Below, in pieces: positions 8,543 through 17,781 of a stretch of 64,000 bases of DNA. The stretch lies in assembly GCF_003667345.1 (NCBI RefSeq), contig NZ_RCWF01000002.1, forward strand, positions 310,001 through 374,000. The letters are read 5' to 3'. This DNA comes from Poseidonibacter antarcticus (GTDB lineage: Bacteria > Campylobacterota > Campylobacteria > Campylobacterales > Arcobacteraceae). The first letter of the stretch is position 1; each line of letters begins with the position of its first letter. The notes beneath the pieces are model-generated. The model worked only from the letters and a program-made list of their open reading frames with translations, searched no databases and was not told the origin of the DNA. The position numbers were made by a program, and so were the translations under genes.

Positions 8543-9215
8543 CTATTTTATATCCTATTCCTCTTACAGTTTTTATAAGATTTTTTTCTTCATATTGACT
8601 AATTTTCTTTCTAATATTACAAATATGACTGTCAATTCCTCTTTCATCAATTTCACCTAAATAATTATCATAAATTAATTGTGCCAACTCTTGTCTTGTA
8701 TAAACTCTATTTTTATTTTTAATAAATAAGGATAAAAGAAAATATTCACTAGGTGTAAAATTTACATTGTTATTATTAACTTTTATCTCTTTTGAAATAT
8801 CATTTAAACTTAAAATACCTGAACTTATAATTTCTAAAGTGCTTAATTCATCTCTTCTTTTTAATAATGATTTTATTTTTAATGAAAGTTCTTTTGCTGA
8901 AAATGGCTTTGAAATATAATCATCTATACCGTATTCATACCCTTTTGTTTTAAACTCTTGTGTACTTACTGCACTAACCATAATAATAAGAGTTCTTTTA
9001 CTTTTTTCTCTTATTGTTTTGCATAAGGAAAATCCATCAATAAAAGGGAGCATAATATCAAGTGTGATTAAGTCATAATCATTTTTTTCAATCTTGTAAA
9101 GTGCTTCTTTTCCATCAAAAGAAATATCAACATCATAAACTTCTTTGCTAAGTCTATTTTTAATAATATTTACAATTAACTCTTCATCTTCCACTATTAA
9201 TATTTTTTTTTTCAT
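8532..9215 (-). CDS. OmpR-family response regulator, 227 aa
   Basis: The receiver domain has E9-D10-E11, phosphoacceptor D53 and the conserved Lys in the Y-I-S-K-P-F stretch. The C-terminal winged helix (about 130-227) ends in T-V-R-G-I-G-Y-K-I-D, the classic OmpR/PhoB end. It is the first gene of a three-gene operon (regulator, kinase, MerR-type regulator). It is divergent from sorA with 155 bases between, where both promoters must lie. Confidence 0.93.
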   Translation of the reverse strand: MKKKILIVEDEELIVNIIKNRLSKEVYDVDISFDGKEALYKIEKNDYDLITLDIMLPFIDGFSLCKTIREKSKRTLIIMVSAVSTQEFKTKGYEYGIDDYISKPFSAKELSLKIKSLLKRRDELSTLEIISSGILSLNDISKEIKVNNNNVNFTPSEYFLLSLFIKNKNRVYTRQELAQLIYDNYLGEIDERGIDSHICNIRKKISQYEEKNLIKTVRGIGYKIDEN

Positions 9216-9370
9216 ATTTTCTTTTTATTTGATTTCATGTTTTCTTTTTCAATTATACAATTAATTTGCTAAAACACTTAATCTTTGATTATTATATATA
9301 TTAATGCAATCTTCATATAATCTTAACAATTGTTTTTTATAATATTGAACTAATATTTTAGGAGAGAGAT

Positions 9371-10690
9371 ATGAAAGAAAAAAAAGAAATAGGTATTCAC
9401 GAAGCTTATTATAATGACCCTATAAAAAGTGATTTAGATATTTTTGGAAGAGAAAGTTCTAAAGAATCAAGAAGAGGTTTTTTAAAAAAATCTTCAATGG
9501 CTATGATGGCTGCAATTGTTGGTTCAAATATTCCTTTTGGATCTAATATGCCTTCTGGATTAATTCCAGCAGCACTTGCAAACTCTGATGTTCCTTTTAA
9601 AATTCAAGGGAAAGATGGTTTAGTTTATTTAAATGATAGACCTGTAAATGCTGAAGCACCACCTCATATTTTAGATGATGAGTTCACACCTGCTGAACAT
9701 TTTTTCATAAGAAATAATGGTGTTCCTCCTGAGAAAACAAATGATCCTGAAAATTGGACAGTTGAAATATCAGGTGAAAGTTGTGAAAATCCAACTACTT
9801 TTACAGTTGCGCAATTAAAAAAGAAATTTAAGCACTATACTTATGCTCTTCAAATAGAGTGTGGAGGAAATGGTAGAAGCGAATATAACCCACCTGCAAA
9901 AGGAAATCAATGGTCTACAGGAGCAGTTGGATGCGGTCGATGGACAGGCGTTAAATTAAAAGATGTATTAGAGTATTGTGGTATTAAAAAAGATGCTGTT
10001 TATATTGGATATTACGGGAGAGATACACATTTAAGTGGAGATCCAAGTAAAGTTGCTATTTCAAGAGGTGCTCCAATGTCAAAAGCATTAGAAGAAGAGT
10101 CATTACTAGCATGGGCTTATGAAGGTGAAGATATTCCTTTAGTTAATGGATATCCTTTAAGACTTGTTATGGGTGGATGGCCAGCTTCTGTTTCAGGTAA
10201 ATGGTTAAAACAAATTGTAATAAGAAATAAAGTTCATGATGGAACTAAAATGACTGGACAATCATATAAAGTACCTTGTAATCCAGTTGCCCCTGGAACA
10301 AAAGTAGCAGATGAAGATATGTGTATTATAGAATCAATGCCTGTAAAATCATTGATTACATTTCCAAAATCAGGAGTTACTCATAAACTTGGTGAAAAAT
10401 TCAATTTTAGAGGAAAAGCTTGGGCTGGTGATTTAAAAGTAGAACAAATGGAAGTATCTATTGATTTTGGAGCTACTTGGAAAAAAGTTAAAAAATTAAA
10501 AGATCCTTTAAATAGATTAGCTTGGCAATCATGGGAAGCATCTGTTAAATTCCCTAAAACTGGGTATTATGAAGTTTGGGCAAGAGCTATGGATAGTGCA
10601 GGAATTAGACAACCAATTATTTTACCAGGTTGGAATCCAAGAGGATACTTAAACAATGCTTGTCATAGAATTGCTGTACAAGTAGTTTAG
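9371..10690 (+). CDS. sorA: Sulfite dehydrogenase molybdenum subunit SorA
   Basis: 439 residues with a Tat signal (S-R34-R35-G-F-L-K followed by a hydrophobic stretch), so it is folded in the cytoplasm with its molybdenum cofactor and exported. The sulfite-oxidase fold is shown by E-H-F-F-I-R-N-N-G, by the likely Mo-ligand Cys164 in Q-I-E-C-G-G-N-G-R, and by the C-terminal Mo-co dimerisation domain ending in W-N-P-R-G-Y. It oxidises sulfite to sulfate and passes electrons to the cytochrome encoded 8 bases downstream. The SorA/SorB pair parallels Cj0005c/Cj0004c of Campylobacter jejuni. The start follows a GGAGAGAG ribosome-binding site. The signal is unusually deep: 33 residues precede the twin Arg. 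Confidence 0.92.
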   Translation: MKEKKEIGIHEAYYNDPIKSDLDIFGRESSKESRRGFLKKSSMAMMAAIVGSNIPFGSNMPSGLIPAALANSDVPFKIQGKDGLVYLNDRPVNAEAPPHILDDEFTPAEHFFIRNNGVPPEKTNDPENWTVEISGESCENPTTFTVAQLKKKFKHYTYALQIECGGNGRSEYNPPAKGNQWSTGAVGCGRWTGVKLKDVLEYCGIKKDAVYIGYYGRDTHLSGDPSKVAISRGAPMSKALEEESLLAWAYEGEDIPLVNGYPLRLVMGGWPASVSGKWLKQIVIRNKVHDGTKMTGQSYKVPCNPVAPGTKVADEDMCIIESMPVKSLITFPKSGVTHKLGEKFNFRGKAWAGDLKVEQMEVSIDFGATWKKVKKLKDPLNRLAWQSWEASVKFPKTGYYEVWARAMDSAGIRQPIILPGWNPRGYLNNACHRIAVQVV

Positions 10691-10698
10691 GAGTTATT

Positions 10699-11043
10699 AT
10701 GAAAAATCTCACAAAAACAGCTTTATTATTTGTTTCTTCAGCATTTTTATCATTAAATTTAAGTGCTCAAGAATTAGACAAAGATACAGGACTAATAATA
10801 GCAGAAGGAATGCAAACAGTTAAAGCAAATTGTACTGTTTGTCATAGTGCTAAGTTTATAACATTTCAAAAAGGTGATAGAGAAACTTGGCTTTCAATGA
10901 TTAAATGGATGCAAAAAACACAAGGACTATGGGAATTTGATGCTAAAACAGAAGATACTATTCTTACTTATTTAGAAACAAACTATCCTCCTTCTACTAC
11001 ATCTAGAAGACCTAATTTATCATTTGATAAGTTACCACAATAA
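10699..11043 (+). CDS. sorB: Monohaem cytochrome c, SorB
   Basis: 114 residues with a Sec signal peptide (about 1-23, cleavage near L-S-A-Q) and one haem-binding motif C45-T-V-C48-H49. Met residues in the S-M-I-K-W-M stretch could give the sixth iron ligand. It lies 8 bases after sorA with its own GGAG ribosome-binding site, so the two are co-transcribed. Role: accepts electrons from sulfite oxidation by SorA in the periplasm and feeds them towards the terminal oxidase. Confidence 0.9.
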   Translation: MKNLTKTALLFVSSAFLSLNLSAQELDKDTGLIIAEGMQTVKANCTVCHSAKFITFQKGDRETWLSMIKWMQKTQGLWEFDAKTEDTILTYLETNYPPSTTSRRPNLSFDKLPQ

Positions 11044-11053
11044 AGTCAAAAAA

Positions 11054-11084
11054 AGAAATAAGAGAAAATTAATCTCTTATTTCT
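11054..11084. terminator. Bidirectional hairpin terminator after sorB
   Basis: A perfect 12-bp inverted repeat (11054-11065 and 11073-11084) just past sorB and overlapping the end of the convergent oxidoreductase gene. Confidence 0.8.
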
Positions 11085-12121
11085 AACACAATCTTTCCAA
11101 TATGTTTTTTTGTTAAAAACTCTTTTTGTGCTTGAACAATATCTTTTAAGTCAAAAACTTTAGAAACTAATGGTTTTATTTGCTTTTTTTCTATTCTATT
11201 TATAAGATTTGAAAATACATTTTTTTCAAGAACTGTACATCCAAAAAACGATAAATCTTTTAAATATAATGTTCTTATATCAAGTTCAACTATAGCTCCA
11301 CCAATTGCACCTGAAACTGCATATCTTCCTTTTGGTTTTAGAACTTCTAAAAGGTCATTCCATTTTTTTCCTGCTACTAAATCAATTACAACTGTAACAG
11401 AATTTTTTCCAAGAACTTCTACAATATTATCTTCTCTTGAAACTACTTGATTTGCTCCAATTTCTTTTATAGCTTCAAACTTTGATTTTGAAGTAATTGC
11501 AATTACTTTTGCACCTCTTGCACGGGCTAATTGAACTGCTGCACTTCCAACTCCACCTGATGCACCTGAAATTAATACTATATCATTTTCATTTACATTT
11601 GAGCGTGTTAGTAAGTTTTCAGCAGTTGAATAAGAGCAAGGGAATGATGCTAATTGAGTATCCGAATAATCACTTTTAATCTCATAAGCGTGTTCATTTG
11701 AAACTACTGTAAATTGTGCAAAACCTCCGTCACATTCACTTCCAAAATACCATGGATTTTCTAATTGTTTTCCGTTTATTTTCTGTAAACATGGTTCTAT
11801 TAAAACTCTTTGACCAATTCGTGAAGAGTCAATATTTTCTCCAACATCTACAATATATCCACAAACATCAGCCCCTTGAATTCTAGGAAATTTTAAACTC
11901 TCTCCTGTCCATGAGGCATCATCACTATCTCCATCATTTTTTGAATACCAAGCAATTCTTGTATTAATATCCGTATTATTAACACCTGCTGCTTTTATTT
12001 GTATTAAAACTTCATTTTCTTTAGGAATAGGCGTTTTATAGTTTGTTTCAAATTTTAATTTATCATAGTCACCATTACCAGTCATTAGTAATGCATTCAT
12101 TGTTTTTGGGATTGTATTCAT
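11069..12121 (-). CDS. Zinc-type alcohol dehydrogenase/quinone reductase-like (MDR) oxidoreductase
   Basis: 350 residues of the medium-chain dehydrogenase/reductase superfamily. The N-terminal GroES-like half contains A-A-G-V-N-N-T-D and G-A-D-V-C-G-Y-I-V-D-V-G. The Rossmann half shows the NAD(P)-binding loop S-G-A-S-G-G-V-G-S-A-A-V-Q. The usual catalytic-zinc Cys (in G-H-E-x-x-G families) is not evident: G-A-D-V-C-G replaces G-H-E. That points to the zinc-independent quinone-oxidoreductase or enoyl-reductase side, although Cys residues elsewhere could bind metal. Substrate unknown. Single gene; no functional link with sorAB is evident beyond convergence. Confidence 0.8.
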   Translation of the reverse strand: MNTIPKTMNALLMTGNGDYDKLKFETNYKTPIPKENEVLIQIKAAGVNNTDINTRIAWYSKNDGDSDDASWTGESLKFPRIQGADVCGYIVDVGENIDSSRIGQRVLIEPCLQKINGKQLENPWYFGSECDGGFAQFTVVSNEHAYEIKSDYSDTQLASFPCSYSTAENLLTRSNVNENDIVLISGASGGVGSAAVQLARARGAKVIAITSKSKFEAIKEIGANQVVSREDNIVEVLGKNSVTVVIDLVAGKKWNDLLEVLKPKGRYAVSGAIGGAIVELDIRTLYLKDLSFFGCTVLEKNVFSNLINRIEKKQIKPLVSKVFDLKDIVQAQKEFLTKKHIGKIVLEIRD

Positions 12122-12162
12122 TTGTACTCTTTAAATTTTTAGATTATTATATTTTCTAGAAG

Positions 12163-12194
12163 ATAAAACAAGAGTTATTTAACTCTTATTTTAT
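12163..12194 (-). terminator. Terminator of proVWX operon
   Basis: A 15-bp stem (12163-12177 and 12180-12194, one mismatch) with a 2-base gap lies just downstream of proX. Confidence 0.65.
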
Positions 12195-12200
12195 AAAGTA

Positions 12201-13178
12201 TTATTTAGCAGCCTTAGCTTCTTTTATCCAAGCGTCAACTTTAGTTTTGTTTTTTTCTAACCATGTTTGTACATGTCTTTTTATATCTTTTTGTTTATTT
12301 TGACCATTTGTCATAAGCATATTTTGACCACTAATATCATTAACATCAATTTTAATAATATCAAATAATTTTGCAATATCTTTATGTTTTGTTTTTACAC
12401 TTGCATTTGTTGCAATTTTTTGATTATTAATATTAAATCCATAATCTGCACCATTTCCTAATTTTGTAGAACCAGCATTTGGATTAGCTGAATGTGTTAC
12501 TTGTAAGAAAACAACATCTTTTCCAGGAACTAATTTACCACTTACCCAATAAGGAGTCCATGTATAATATAAAATAGGTTTTCCAGTTTTATAGTTTGCA
12601 AGAGTATTTGCAATTAATGCAGAATATTCACCTTGATCATGTTCTACTGTATCTCTCATATCATAAGCATCTAATTGATATTCAATAACTTTTTCACATC
12701 CCCAACCTGCATTACATCCTGATAAATTTGCTTTTCCATTTCCATTTGTATCAAATAATTTTGCGATTTCTGGTTTTTTTAAATCATTATAATATTTGAT
12801 ATTGTATTTGTCAGCAGTTTTTTTATCTATTAAATACCCTTGAGCACAGTTTGAAATAAAGTCAGAAGATATAAGAATCTTTTTATCTCCTCCAAGAGCA
12901 GCAATTTTTTCATTATGTAAAGGATCCCATACAGAAGCTAAGAAATATACATCATCACTATTTGCATTACTTGATATTGTTTGGTATGCAATATCATAAT
13001 TTACATCTTTAACACCCTCAATTTCATGTCCCATTTTCTTTAATAATTCAGTAACTACTAATGTTTGAAACATTTCTTCTGCAATACCACTAGTTAGAGC
13101 TGTAACCTTTGCTCCAAATAAACTTGAAGCTACAACAACTGAAGCTAAAGCACTTATAAACATTTTTTTATTTATCAT
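12201..13178 (-). CDS. proX: Glycine betaine/proline-betaine binding protein ProX
   Basis: 325 residues with a Sec signal peptide (cleavage near L-F-G-A). It closely follows E. coli Pro[34 protein letters not shown] and [10 protein letters not shown] are all recognisable. The Trp residues of the aromatic box that cages the quaternary amine (including the W-T-P-Y-W stretch) are kept. It delivers betaine-type osmoprotectants from the periplasm to ProVW. Last gene of the proVWX operon; its start overlaps the proW end by 11 bases. Confidence 0.95.
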   Translation of the reverse strand: MINKKMFISALASVVVASSLFGAKVTALTSGIAEEMFQTLVVTELLKKMGHEIEGVKDVNYDIAYQTISSNANSDDVYFLASVWDPLHNEKIAALGGDKKILISSDFISNCAQGYLIDKKTADKYNIKYYNDLKKPEIAKLFDTNGNGKANLSGCNAGWGCEKVIEYQLDAYDMRDTVEHDQGEYSALIANTLANYKTGKPILYYTWTPYWVSGKLVPGKDVVFLQVTHSANPNAGSTKLGNGADYGFNINNQKIATNASVKTKHKDIAKLFDIIKIDVNDISGQNMLMTNGQNKQKDIKRHVQTWLEKNKTKVDAWIKEAKAAK

Positions 13179-14199
13179 TTTTTTCCTTTTTAAATTTATA
13201 AATAAGACCTATAGGGCCTTTTTCATACCATCTTCTTTTATCGTTTTTGTCTGTATTTCCCATCTCTTGTGTTAATCTATCTAAAATAACGGCAAGAAGT
13301 ACAATTCCAAGACCACCAACAGCAGCTAGACCAATATCTAATCTACCAATTCCACGAAGAACCATTTGACCTAAACCACCAACTGCAATCATTGAAGCAA
13401 TAACTACCATTGAAAGTGCAAGCATTAGTGTTTGATTGATTCCTGCCATAATTGTAGGCATTGCTACTGGAATTTGAACTTTCCATAACATTTGAGAAGA
13501 ACTAGCTCCAAAAGATCTAGAAGCTTCAATCAAATCGTCAGGTACTTGTCTAATTCCTAGATTTGTAAGTCTAATTAATGGTGGCAGTGCAAAGATTATT
13601 GTTACAATAACTCCAGGGACATTACCAATACCAAATAACATTACAATAGGAATTAAATATACAAAAGCAGGTGTTGTTTGCATTGCATCTAAAATTGGTC
13701 GTAAAACCTTATTTACTGTATCACTTTTTGCAGACCATATACCTAAAGGGAGTCCTATAATTATTGAAAATAAAACAGCTGTAATTACTAAAGATAAAGT
13801 AATCATTGATTCTTCCCAAGCACCTATAAAACCAATTAAAAATAATGAAACTAAAGTTCCAAAAGCAAGTTTTTTACTAGAAACTTGTAAAGCTAATAAT
13901 ACAAAAAACAAAATTACTACATATGGATTTAAATATAATAAAAAACTTTCAATTGATTTTAAAACTACATCAATCGGAGCTTTTGCTGCTAAAAATACAT
14001 CTCTAAAATTTTCAACTAACCAATCAATTCCTGTGTTTGTCCAAGAATCAAAAGGAATAAGAACATCATCAAAAGGATTTAAAATATCAAAATCTTTTAT
14101 CTCTTCAATAGGTGTTTGAGATTCGTCACTTGTCCAGTTTACTGAAGATTCTTTAGTTTCTTGTGCTGCGGACGCATTACCCCATGGATCATTAGCCAT
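13168..14199 (-). CDS. proW: Glycine betaine ABC transporter permease ProW
   Basis: An inner-membrane permease of about 343 residues with the ABC-transporter E-A-(A/S)-x(3)-G coupling loop visible as [11 protein letters not shown] long polar N-terminal tail (about 80 residues) precedes the first membrane helix, as in E. coli ProW. I place the start at 14199: an AAGGAG ribosome-binding site lies 6 bases upstream, whereas the in-frame ATG at 14214 has none and contains that site within its coding frame. The chosen start overlaps the proV stop by 8 bases, giving translational coupling. Confidence 0.93.
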   Translation of the reverse strand: MANDPWGNASAAQETKESSVNWTSDESQTPIEEIKDFDILNPFDDVLIPFDSWTNTGIDWLVENFRDVFLAAKAPIDVVLKSIESFLLYLNPYVVILFFVLLALQVSSKKLAFGTLVSLFLIGFIGAWEESMITLSLVITAVLFSIIIGLPLGIWSAKSDTVNKVLRPILDAMQTTPAFVYLIPIVMLFGIGNVPGVIVTIIFALPPLIRLTNLGIRQVPDDLIEASRSFGASSSQMLWKVQIPVAMPTIMAGINQTLMLALSMVVIASMIAVGGLGQMVLRGIGRLDIGLAAVGGLGIVLLAVILDRLTQEMGNTDKNDKRRWYEKGPIGLIYKFKKEKNDK

Positions 14200-15406
14200 T
14201 ATCAACTCCTTCATCGAATACTTTTAACAATCTACTTTTTGAAATTGTTCCTTTATATTTTCCCTCATCATTTATTACAGCTGTAGGATATATGTGTCCT
14301 GCAACATCTGAAATAAACTCTGAAATTTGTAAGTTTTCATTAATTGGTTTTTCATCAATTACTGCATCAAGAATAGAACCTTCAAGTTTTTTCTGTTCTT
14401 TTAAAGATTCTAAAGTTAAAACACCAATGTATCTACCACTTTTTTCTACAAAATATGCATAGTCTTCATCATAATCACTAATATATTGTAATGCTGATTT
14501 TATTCCTAAACCATCTTTTTTGATAATTGTAGGTTTCAATTTTTTTGCAATATGAGTAGCACTTAAAACAGAAGTTACATCAACACCTCTAAAAAATGAT
14601 TTTACATAATCATTTGCAGGTTCATTAATAATTTCTTCAGGAGTTCCAACTTGGCAAACTTCACCATTTTGCATAATTGCGATTCTATCTCCAATTCTAA
14701 TAGCTTCATCTAAATCATGAGAAATAAATACAATTGTTCTTTTCTCTTTTTCTTGAAGTTCTATTAATTCATCTTGCATTTCTGCTCTAATTAATGGATC
14801 TAGTGCTGAAAAAGCTTCATCCATAAGCATAATATCTGGATCATTTGCTAAAGCACGTGCTAATCCTACACGTTGCTGCATTCCACCACTTAATTCATCA
14901 GGAAAAGATTGTGCGTGATGTTCAAGTCCAACTTGTTCTAATGCTTTTTGTGCTGCTTCATATCTTTCTTTTTTAGGAATTCCACTTAGTTCTAAACCAA
15001 AAGATGCATTATCAATTATGTTCATATGTGGCATTAGTGCGAAAGATTGAAAAACCATTGATATTTTTTTTCTTCTTATCTCAATAAGCTCTTTATCGTT
15101 TAAGTTTGTAACATCTATATCATCAATAAAGATTTGACCTGAAGTTGGTTCAATTAGTCTATTTAAAAGTCGTACTAAAGTTGATTTACCTGAACCTGAT
15201 AAACCCATAATTACAAAAATTTCACCTTCATAAATTTCAAAACTAGCGTCTTGAACTCCTATTGTCATACCTGTTTGAGTGAAAATATCTTCTTTACTCT
15301 TTCCATTTTCTAACATTTTTAAAGCTTTTTTTGGATTATCTCCAAATACTTTAAAAACATTTTTAACTGTTAGTTTTGTATTATTAATACTGTAACTCCT
15401 TTTCAT
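14192..15406 (-). CDS. proV: Glycine betaine ABC transporter ATPase ProV
   Basis: 404 residues. The ABC ATPase domain (about 30-275) has Walker [10 protein letters not shown], signature [12 protein letters not shown] and Walker [16 protein letters not shown]-terminal pair of CBS-like segments (about 285-395) follows; in this family it senses ionic strength or nucleotides and gates osmotic activation. First gene of proVWX. The only AAGGAG-like sequence is inside the first codons, so the ATG at 15406 has a weak upstream ribosome-binding site. No alternative ATG is close enough to fit better. Confidence 0.95.
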   Translation of the reverse strand: MKRSYSINNTKLTVKNVFKVFGDNPKKALKMLENGKSKEDIFTQTGMTIGVQDASFEIYEGEIFVIMGLSGSGKSTLVRLLNRLIEPTSGQIFIDDIDVTNLNDKELIEIRRKKISMVFQSFALMPHMNIIDNASFGLELSGIPKKERYEAAQKALEQVGLEHHAQSFPDELSGGMQQRVGLARALANDPDIMLMDEAFSALDPLIRAEMQDELIELQEKEKRTIVFISHDLDEAIRIGDRIAIMQNGEVCQVGTPEEIINEPANDYVKSFFRGVDVTSVLSATHIAKKLKPTIIKKDGLGIKSALQYISDYDEDYAYFVEKSGRYIGVLTLESLKEQKKLEGSILDAVIDEKPINENLQISEFISDVAGHIYPTAVINDEGKYKGTISKSRLLKVFDEGVDNG

Positions 15407-15556
15407 AAATTATGTAATTTTTTTACATTAAATAAGTATTAATATATCATTTTTTGTGTAAAAATGCAACTTAAAGATAAATTAAACCTTTTACTTATTA
15501 ATTAAAAAGCAATTTAAAGATAAACTACGCCTAATAAATATAAGAAGGACTATATA

Positions 15557-17434
15557 ATGAATAATGATAAATTTCTAACAGAATTAGATGAAGTTTATGG
15601 CTTTTTAAATACTCAAAAATCAAATATTAATAAACTAATCTCATATTTAGAAAATAATGAATTTGAAAAATTAACGATTATAGATGATTTTGCGAAATAC
15701 CTTGATCTTCCTATGAGTGATGATTTAAGATTTGCATTAGTTACAAGACTTGTAAATTTAAGAGATGATTCACTTGTACAAGTTCTAAAAAAAGAGAACA
15801 AAGATGAAACACAAATAATAGAAATTCAAGAAGATGCTTATTGTTTTGTTAGAGATTTCTGGCATGAAAAACATAAAAAAACTGTTGATTATATAAAAAA
15901 TAATAACTTATTAACTCCATTTTATCAAGCAATTTTTGAAGGTGTTTATAATGTAGGTTTAAAAATGTCATCATGGCAGAGTTTATGGACTGCACATATT
16001 ATAAATGATGTAAACAAAGACTTAATAAAAAAATTTGATGGTAATGAAGAAAAAGTATTCCAATATCTTGAAGATAATAAATTACTTGATTTAGGTCATA
16101 ACGATATGATTGCAGATAGATCATATTCAGCACTAGTAAAAGAAAAAGATAAATACTTTTCAAAAGCTTATATCAATGCTTTTAAAATTCAAACTACTGC
16201 TGTTATTGATGCACTAGAAGAGTTTGAAGAAAGATTAATTGAACTTGAAGATGAAGTTTATGGTGAAAAATGGAATTATATTTTATATATTCAATCACTT
16301 ATAAAAGCTTTTGCAGAAGATAAAACACATCTTTTAGTATCAAGATGGGCTGATGTTGATAGAAATTGGATGAAAATAAAATCTCCTATTCAAATTGGAC
16401 ATCCATTAGAATATTATGAAGATCATTTTAGAAAAGCAGTTGCTTTAGAATGGGATATTAGATTAACTAATCCTGAATTTTCACAAGATGATAATAGAGT
16501 TAATAAAATAAAATTAGCATTTGCTAAAATATTTACAAAACAAGAACAATCAGAAGAAAATAAATCTGTTTATGATTTTTCACTAAAATCACTTGATAAA
16601 GTTCAATTGTATATAGGTCGTCCTGCAATATTTTTTGGGGCAGAATTTAATGGATTATTTTCAGCTCAAGTTGTTCCAAATGATGAACTAGTTTCAAAAG
16701 AAGAAGGTAAAAAGATTTTTGCTTTTTCAGATGAAATTCTTCAAACAAGTCGTGCTAAACCATTTTTAAAACTAAGTAGTGAAATTTTTGGACAAGAAAT
16801 ATTAAAAGAAGATAGAGAATTTTTATTTAATCAAACAGAATCTTGGCACAAGGTTTATGATATTACAACAATTGGTCATGAATTTGGTCATATTTTATGG
16901 TGTGATGAACAAACAGAATCTGTTATGAATAAAACAGGTAATTTTAAAAATATCGAAGAATTTAAAGCAACAACTGGTGGATTAGTATCTTTCTTTTTAG
17001 ATGAATCAAATGATGAAAAAGATTTAGAAAAACAAGTATTAATAGATACAGTTAAAAGAGCTGTTGGATTAATGGGTTGGATGGAAGTTGATGAAGTTCA
17101 ACCATATTATTGTGAAGGTTTAATTCATTTAAGTGGATTATTTGACTCAAAAGTATTAGATTGGAAAGAAGAAAAATTAATAATTGATTTATCAGCTTCA
17201 AAATATGAAGACCTTAAAAAATGGTATATTCAAACATATTCATCTTTAGCAAAACATTATCTTGATAAAAAAGATGCAAGTGAATTTTTAAATTTATATG
17301 CAATTAAAGAAGAAAAATATTTTTTACCTGTAAATGATAAAATAAACTCATTTGTAAAATACTACTTTAAAAGATACCAAGAAATTGGTCAAGAATTAGA
17401 CACTATTGATAAAAAAGAAAACTATATTAGATAA
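15557..17434 (+). CDS. ciaB: CiaB family protein (Campylobacter invasion antigen B homologue) with HEFGH motif
   Basis: 625 residues, no signal peptide or membrane segment. The stretches W-A-D-V-D-R-N-W and L-Y-I-G-R-P-A correspond to regions used to detect ciaB in Arcobacter, so the family assignment is good. CiaB in Campylobacter jejuni is described as a secreted invasion factor exported through the flagellar apparatus. The sequence also has a zinc-metallopeptidase signature, H441-E442-F-G-H445, followed 20-odd residues later by E467-E468-F-K-A-T that could give the third zinc ligand. This resembles gluzincins such as the M49 dipeptidyl peptidase III pattern (inference). It is monocistronic with an AGAAGGA ribosome-binding site and its own terminator. 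Confidence 0.88.
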   Translation: MNNDKFLTELDEVYGFLNTQKSNINKLISYLENNEFEKLTIIDDFAKYLDLPMSDDLRFALVTRLVNLRDDSLVQVLKKENKDETQIIEIQEDAYCFVRDFWHEKHKKTVDYIKNNNLLTPFYQAIFEGVYNVGLKMSSWQSLWTAHIINDVNKDLIKKFDGNEEKVFQYLEDNKLLDLGHNDMIADRSYSALVKEKDKYFSKAYINAFKIQTTAVIDALEEFEERLIELEDEVYGEKWNYILYIQSLIKAFAEDKTHLLVSRWADVDRNWMKIKSPIQIGHPLEYYEDHFRKAVALEWDIRLTNPEFSQDDNRVNKIKLAFAKIFTKQEQSEENKSVYDFSLKSLDKVQLYIGRPAIFFGAEFNGLFSAQVVPNDELVSKEEGKKIFAFSDEILQTSRAKPFLKLSSEIFGQEILKEDREFLFNQTESWHKVYDITTIGHEFGHILWCDEQTESVMNKTGNFKNIEEFKATTGGLVSFFLDESNDEKDLEKQVLIDTVKRAVGLMGWMEVDEVQPYYCEGLIHLSGLFDSKVLDWKEEKLIIDLSASKYEDLKKWYIQTYSSLAKHYLDKKDASEFLNLYAIKEEKYFLPVNDKINSFVKYYFKRYQEIGQELDTIDKKENYIR

Positions 17435-17463
17435 GAGGAACTTTCCTTTTATCTATTCTTTTT
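17429..17463 (+). terminator. Terminator of ciaB
   Basis: A 12-bp stem with one G-T pair (17429-17440 and 17443-17454), loop of two, followed by ATTCTTTTT. Confidence 0.75.
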
Positions 17464-17482
17464 GATAACTATTATTAATATT
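17464..17482. promoter_or_regulatory. Possible Fur box upstream of feoAB
   Basis: A 19-base AT-rich site beginning GATAAC and matching the GATAATGATAATCATTATC Fur consensus at roughly 11-12 positions, about 60 bases before feoA. In an AT-rich genome such matches arise by chance; support is mainly its position before an iron-uptake operon. Confidence 0.3.
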
Positions 17483-17541
17483 AAGTATTATTTAAAACAT
17501 TAAGTTATATTATTCCACTTGTAGAACAGAAAAGGAATACA

Positions 17542-17781
17542 ATGTATAAAACAATAGTAGATTGTGCGATTAATAAATCTTATCTTATAAAAAAATTGCA
17601 TACGACAGGTGCATTAAGACAAAGACTTATCTCATTTGGAATACTAAAAGGTGTTGAAATAAAATATCTTTCTTCGACAAATCTTCATGCAACGTATGAA
17701 ATACAAGTTGGAAAGATGATTATTGCTTTAAGAAAAGAAGAAGCTATGAAAATAGAGGTGCAAAATTATGAAACAAATTAA
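17542..17781 (+). CDS. feoA: Ferrous iron transport protein A (FeoA)
   Basis: 79 residues forming one SH3-like FeoA domain. G-A-L-R-Q-R-L-I-S-F-G-I-L-K-G resembles the family core L-x-x-x-G-(I/L)-x-x-G, and the end I-A-L-R-K-E-E-A is typical. It is a small cytoplasmic partner of FeoB. Its 3' end overlaps feoB by 14 bases, and a GAGGTG ribosome-binding site for feoB lies within it. Confidence 0.93.
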   Translation: MYKTIVDCAINKSYLIKKLHTTGALRQRLISFGILKGVEIKYLSSTNLHATYEIQVGKMIIALRKEEAMKIEVQNYETN

